Part shown: positions 6,786-9,650 of the stretch, one piece after another
Numbering within the stretch: the stretch's first letter is position 1
How the letters are laid out: the number at the start of each line of letters is the position of its first letter
Origin: Stenotrophomonas sp.
GTDB taxonomy: Bacteria; Pseudomonadota; Gammaproteobacteria; Xanthomonadales; Xanthomonadaceae
DNA: 9,650 bases
Direction of reading: 5' to 3'
Assembly (NCBI GenBank): GCA_003510825.1
Contig: DOKO01000394.1
Location: 1 to 9,650 of the forward strand
Position numbers and translations under genes: made by a program
Notes under the pieces: generated by a model
What the model saw: only the letters and a program-made list of their open reading frames with translations
Told to the model about the DNA's origin: nothing
The model's database searches: none

Positions 6786-6804
6786 GGCGCGCCCTCAGCG
6801 CGCC
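6786..6804 (-). other. GC hairpin spanning the ygfZ stop codon
   Basis: GGCGCGC (6786-6792) and GCGCGCC (6798-6804) are exact reverse complements around a 5-nt loop. The loop contains the ygfZ stop codon (complement of 6795-6797). An all-GC 7-bp stem here would form only when no ribosome occupies the end of the gene. No U-run follows. It may be part of the 3' end structure together with the downstream palindromes. Confidence 0.55.
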
Positions 6805-7670
6805 AGGCCTTCCAGCAGCGGCACCCGCTGCGCGACCACGCCACCCACCTGCAGCTCCGCATCACTGGTTTCCAGCGGCAGCACCGCCAGGGCCAGGTCG
6901 CCGGCCACGCTGGCAATGCTGCCCAGCGCTGCGCCATCCTGCTGCACGGCATCGCCGGCCTGCGTCGGGGCGGCGGCATGCAGCAGCTGCACCGCGCGCT
7001 TGGCCTTGCCGAGGAAGTGCGTGCGGGCCACGATTTCCTGGCCCGGGTAGCAGCCCTTCTTCACGCTGTAGCCGTTCAGCCGGTCCAGGCCCAGCTGCTG
7101 AGGTGTCCACACTTCGCGCTGGCTTTCTTCCAGGCGCGGCAGGCCGAAGCGCAGGTCAGCCTGGCGCCAGGCCAGGGCGAATGCGGCTTCGTCGGCCTCG
7201 CTGCCGGCTGCAAACCCTTCAACCGGGCCGATGCGCAGGGTGCGCGGCAGGGCGTCGCTGCCCAGATCCAGTTCCCAGCCTGCATCGCCACCACCGGCAA
7301 TCGCCGCGCCACTGGCCGCTTCCGGCGCAGTGAACGCGCCAGCGACGGCAAGATCCGCATGCACCTGCACCTTCACCTTGCGGCGGAACACGAAGCGCTG
7401 CAGTTGCGACGCAATCGCATCTGCATCGCCATCGGCCAGCACCAGCATCACGTGATCCTCGGCCAGCCGCAGCAGCTGAAACACTGCCAGGGTGCGGCCC
7501 TTGGCGCTCAGCCAAGCGCTCCACTGCCAGTGCTGCAGGGGCAGGGCGGTCACGTCGCTGCTGAACTGGGCGTGGGCGAAAACAGCCGCATCGACACCCT
7601 GCAGGCTCAGCAGCTGGTGGCCGGGCAGGCGCGGATATGCGACGAAAGCAGGGGGAAGGTTGTCAGGCAC
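6795..7670 (-). CDS. ygfZ: YgfZ-type folate-binding protein (GcvT-like, Fe-S cluster maintenance)
   Basis: Predicted cytoplasmic tetrahydrofolate-binding protein of the YgfZ/IBA57 family, which in E. coli supports synthesis or repair of Fe-S enzymes. The diagnostic segment KKGCYPGQEIVARTHFLG is present, with the conserved cysteine at residue 207 counted from the chosen start. Family features such as GLDRLNGYSVKKGCY precede it, and the N-terminal half has the GcvT-like pattern (FSSDV, WSAWLSAKGR). I chose the GTG at 7668-7670 (291 residues, beginning VPDNLPPAFVAYP). The longer frame starts with TTG at 7721, adds 17 residues unlike the family, and would run across the start of the divergent small gene. 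No clear Shine-Dalgarno is seen. It is divergent from the sdh operon, with only 39 bp between start codons. Succinate dehydrogenase contains Fe-S clusters, so the proximity may be functional (inference). Confidence 0.88.
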   Translation of the reverse strand: MPDNLPPAFVAYPRLPGHQLLSLQGVDAAVFAHAQFSSDVTALPLQHWQWSAWLSAKGRTLAVFQLLRLAEDHVMLVLADGDADAIASQLQRFVFRRKVKVQVHADLAVAGAFTAPEAASGAAIAGGGDAGWELDLGSDALPRTLRIGPVEGFAAGSEADEAAFALAWRQADLRFGLPRLEESQREVWTPQQLGLDRLNGYSVKKGCYPGQEIVARTHFLGKAKRAVQLLHAAAPTQAGDAVQQDGAALGSIASVAGDLALAVLPLETSDAELQVGGVVAQRVPLLEGLAR

Positions 7671-7688
7671 GTGAACGAGGTCTAAAAT
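7660..7688 (+). promoter_or_regulatory. Sigma70-type promoter for the sdh operon
   Basis: TTGTCA (7660-7665) and TAAAAT (7683-7688) each match five of six bases of the -35 and -10 consensus and are separated by exactly 17 bp. Transcription would start near 7695, about 15 nt before the ATG of the first sdh-operon gene. The -35 box lies inside the first codons of ygfZ on the other strand and the spacer covers its GTG start, so the two divergent units physically share this DNA. Confidence 0.7.
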
Positions 7689-7709
7689 TTGTGCGTTGCG
7701 AGACCGAAC

Positions 7710-7883
7710 ATGATAGGCCAAACAACCCCCACTCCCGACGACGAAACTGAAGCCCCGCTGGTTCCTGCGGCACCTGTGCCCGTGGGAAAACCAGAGGCGG
7801 AAGAGGAATTCGGCGGCCGCGGCGGACTTGATCCGGTGCGGTATGGCGATTGGGAGAAAAACGGACGCTGCATCGATTTCTGA
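7710..7883 (+). CDS. SDHAF4/DUF1674 family succinate dehydrogenase assembly factor
   Basis: A 57-residue protein whose C-terminal third carries the DUF1674/SDHAF4 signature: FGGRGGLDPVRYGDWEK (34-50) followed by NGRCIDF at the very end. The N-terminal half is acidic and proline-rich (TPTPDDETEAPLVPAAPVP) and is likely disordered. Mitochondrial SDHAF4 binds flavinylated SdhA and helps it join SdhB. A similar role here is inferred from the motif and from its place as first gene before sdhC. I start at the ATG at 7710; an in-frame TTG at 7689 lies upstream of the predicted transcription start. The promoter at 7660-7688 gives a leader of about 15 nt with only GAGA as a weak ribosome site. sdhC follows after 57 bp. 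Confidence 0.85.
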   Translation: MIGQTTPTPDDETEAPLVPAAPVPVGKPEAEEEFGGRGGLDPVRYGDWEKNGRCIDF

Positions 7884-7940
7884 TCAGCATTGAGCCAACG
7901 CGGCATCGTGCCGCCCAGCCGAGACAACGAGCCCAGCGAA

Positions 7941-8333
7941 ATGGCGACCAGACAACGCCCCCTATCCCCGCACCTCCAGGTGTATCGCTGGCAGATTCAG
8001 ATGGCCACCTCGATCCTGCATCGAGCCACTGGCGTCTTTCTGTCCGTGGGTGCCCTCATCATCGCTGCCGGCCTGCTGGCCCTGATGATGGGCCCCGATT
8101 CGTGGAACTGCTTCACCGGCCATGCCGGGGCCTGGTATGGCCGCGTGTTCCTGTTTGCGTGGACATGGTCGTTCGCCTATCACCTGTGCAATGGCATCCG
8201 CCACGTCGTGCAGGACTTCGCCGTTGGTTTCAGCATCCCGGCCTTCGTCCGCAGCAGCTGGATCTCGGTCTTCGGCAGCCTGGTGATCACCGCGCTGGTC
8301 TGGGCCTACGTGTTGTTCGGAGGTGCCGCATGA
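7941..8333 (+). CDS. sdhC: Succinate dehydrogenase cytochrome b556 subunit
   Basis: Membrane anchor of respiratory complex II. With SdhD it binds haem b and ubiquinone and holds the SdhAB catalytic dimer at the inner membrane. The 130-residue protein starts MATRQRPLSPHLQVYRWQ and shows the SdhC signature SILHRATG (24-31). Ser24 and Arg28 correspond to the quinone-site Ser27 and Arg31 of E. coli SdhC. His81 in AYHLCNGIRH aligns with the haem ligand His84. Three hydrophobic helices are visible, around 30-50, 66-90 and 105-127. I use the ATG at 7941; the frame is open upstream to a TTG at 7890, but that extension is not family-like. The ribosome site is weak. The stop overlaps the sdhD start as ATGA. 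Confidence 0.95.
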   Translation: MATRQRPLSPHLQVYRWQIQMATSILHRATGVFLSVGALIIAAGLLALMMGPDSWNCFTGHAGAWYGRVFLFAWTWSFAYHLCNGIRHVVQDFAVGFSIPAFVRSSWISVFGSLVITALVWAYVLFGGAA

Positions 8334-8716
8334 GCAAGTTCCGTACCCCGCTGAAGAACGTGCGCGGCCTTGGCTCGGCCAAGACCGGCACCGAGCACTT
8401 CGTGCACCAGCGCCTGACCGCCGCCGCCCTGGTGGTGCTGGGCCTGTGGTTCCTGGTGTTCGTGGTGCGCATGGCCGGCGCCGATTACGCCACGGCCGTG
8501 GCCACCATCGCCAAGCCGTGGAATGCCGTGCCGCTGATCGGCCTGCTGATCACCATGTTCTGGCACGCACAGCTCGGCATGCAGGTGGTGCTGGAAGATT
8601 ACATCCACGAATCGCTGCTGGCCCTGGTGCTGCAGACCGCGGTGAAGTTCGTCGCCGTGCTCGGCATGATCGTCAGTGTGTTTGCGGTGGGCCGCATCGC
8701 CCTCGGCGTTGCCTGA
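8330..8716 (+). CDS. sdhD: Succinate dehydrogenase hydrophobic membrane anchor subunit
   Basis: Second membrane anchor of complex II and partner of SdhC in haem b and quinone binding. The 128-residue product has three hydrophobic stretches (about 28-47, 66-88 and 96-126). It contains the motif HAQLGMQVVLEDY (79-91), in which His79 aligns with the haem-ligand His71, and Asp90-Tyr91 with the quinone-site Asp82-Tyr83, of E. coli SdhD. The start is clear: GGAGG at 8319-8323 lies 6 nt before an ATG that overlaps the sdhC stop, so the two subunits are probably made in coupled fashion. It is followed after 31 bp by sdhA, the usual C-D-A order. Confidence 0.94.
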   Translation: MSKFRTPLKNVRGLGSAKTGTEHFVHQRLTAAALVVLGLWFLVFVVRMAGADYATAVATIAKPWNAVPLIGLLITMFWHAQLGMQVVLEDYIHESLLALVLQTAVKFVAVLGMIVSVFAVGRIALGVA

Positions 8717-8747
8717 GCCCAGGCACCAAGACAGGAATCCAGACTAG

Positions 8748-9650
8748 ATGTCCGCTTACAAGATCACCGAACACAAGTACGACATGGTCGTGGTGGGCGC
8801 CGGCGGCGCCGGCCTGCGCGCCACGTTCGGCCTTGCCGCCAAGGGCCTGCAGACCGTGTGCCTGACCAAGGTCTTCCCGACCCGCTCGCACACCGTCGCG
8901 GCACAGGGTGGCATTTCCGCCGCGCTCGCCAACATGGGCGAAGACGATTGGCGCTACCACTTCTACGACACCATCAAGGGCTCGGACTGGCTGGGCGACC
9001 AGGACGCCATCGAGTACATGTGCCGTGAGGCCATCCCGGCCATCATCGAGCTCGAGCACTACGGCGTGCCGTTCAGCCGCACCGCCGAAGGCAAGATCTA
9101 CCAGCGCCCGTTCGGCGGCATGACCACCAAGTACGGCGAAGGCCCGGCGGCGCAGCGTACCTGCGCGGCGGCCGACCGTACCGGTCACGCCATGCTGCAC
9201 ACCCTGTACCAGCAGTCGCTCAAGCACGACGCGCGCTTCATGATCGAGTACTTCGCACTCGACCTGATCTTCGATGACGAAGGCGTGTGCCGTGGCGTGC
9301 TGGCCCTGGACATGGCCGACGGCACGCTGCACCTGTTCCGCGCCCAGGGCGTGGTGCTGGCCACCGGCGGCTACGGCCGTGCGTACTTCAGCGCCACCTC
9401 GGCGCACACCTGCACCGGCGACGGTGGCGGCCTGGCCATGCGTGCCGGCATCGCCATGCAGGACATGGAGTTCGTGCAGTTCCACCCGACCGGCATCTAC
9501 GGCGCCGGCTGCCTGATCACCGAGGGTGTCCGCGGTGAAGGCGGCATCCTGCGCAACAGCAGCGGCGAGCGCTTCATGGAGCGCTACGCACCGCACTACA
9601 AGGATCTGGCCTCGCGTGACGTGGTGGCCCGTTCGATGACCATCGAGATC
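8748..9650 (+). CDS. sdhA: Succinate dehydrogenase flavoprotein subunit (3' end beyond window)
   Basis: Catalytic subunit of complex II, oxidising succinate to fumarate on the cytoplasmic face with covalently bound FAD. The first 301 codons are present, in frame to the window end, out of about 590-600 usual. Visible motifs: dinucleotide-binding GAGGAG (17-22); TRSHTVAAQGG with His48, the expected covalent FAD attachment site (His45 in E. coli); FHPTG with His246; ITEG with Thr258 and Glu259; and SRDVVARS with Arg290. The last four residues align with E. coli His242, Thr254, Glu255 and Arg286 at a constant offset of four. The ATG is preceded by AGGA at 8733-8736, a rather long 11-nt spacing. 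sdhB is expected next. The SDHAF4-like gene at the head of the operon is a plausible partner of this subunit. Confidence 0.97.
   Translation, partial: MSAYKITEHKYDMVVVGAGGAGLRATFGLAAKGLQTVCLTKVFPTRSHTVAAQGGISAALANMGEDDWRYHFYDTIKGSDWLGDQDAIEYMCREAIPAIIELEHYGVPFSRTAEGKIYQRPFGGMTTKYGEGPAAQRTCAAADRTGHAMLHTLYQQSLKHDARFMIEYFALDLIFDDEGVCRGVLALDMADGTLHLFRAQGVVLATGGYGRAYFSATSAHTCTGDGGGLAMRAGIAMQDMEFVQFHPTGIYGAGCLITEGVRGEGGILRNSSGERFMERYAPHYKDLASRDVVARSMTIEI

Noticed and set aside
6786..6804. Intrinsic terminator for ygfZ
   Set aside because: The stem is strong but includes the stop codon and is not followed by a U-run, so I call it only a hairpin.
5276..6979. 567-codon minus-strand frame across the ATPase gene
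   Set aside because: It runs antisense to a clear ABC ATPase and through the intergenic repeats; it has no recognisable domain.
7671..7721. Upstream TTG extension of ygfZ by 17 residues
   Set aside because: The added residues do not look like YgfZ N-termini, and the extension would overlap the start of the divergent SDHAF4-like gene. GTG at 7670 fits better.

Overview
The window looks like chromosomal core-metabolism DNA from a high-GC gammaproteobacterium of the family Xanthomonadaceae, most probably Stenotrophomonas (S. maltophilia complex). Three things point there: the protein sequences, the gene order of the Entner-Doudoroff (ED) cluster, and short GTAG-headed palindromes between genes that resemble the SMAG repeats of S. 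maltophilia. I see no insertion sequence, phage gene, CRISPR array, tRNA or rRNA.

Left half, minus strand (transcribed right to left): zwf, glk, pgl and edd form one operon that takes glucose to 2-keto-3-deoxy-6-phosphogluconate (KDPG). Glk makes glucose-6-P, Zwf oxidises it to 6-phosphogluconolactone, Pgl hydrolyses the lactone, and Edd dehydrates 6-phosphogluconate. zwf/glk and glk/pgl overlap by ATGA. pgl and edd are separated by 57 bp holding a very stable GC hairpin. A second hairpin follows edd, and the complement of positions 1-3 is an ATG that could be the start of eda, the missing aldolase; this cannot be verified.

Middle: a 5268-5575 divergent regulatory region carries a LacI-family-like operator (5430-5443) and a 16-bp dyad (5325-5340). 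It separates zwf from a plus-strand gene for an orphan CUT1-type sugar ABC transporter ATPase (UgpC/MsmX/MalK family). Its neighbourhood suggests sugar uptake and ED catabolism may share a control region.

The gap 6659-6794, between the convergent ATPase and ygfZ genes, holds three GTAG-type palindromes and a GC hairpin that overlaps the ygfZ stop codon.

Right half: minus-strand ygfZ (folate-binding Fe-S maintenance protein) is divergent from the succinate dehydrogenase operon. That operon starts with a small SDHAF4/DUF1674 assembly-factor gene and continues with sdhC, sdhD and sdhA, the last cut by the window end. A near-consensus sigma70 promoter (7660-7688) overlaps the ygfZ start and most likely drives the sdh operon.

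Overall this is conserved housekeeping DNA. I did not find a convincing new system. The points worth a second look are the operator-like dyads, the repeat cluster, the intra-operon hairpins, the Zwf active-site variants, and the assembly-factor-headed sdh operon back to back with ygfZ.
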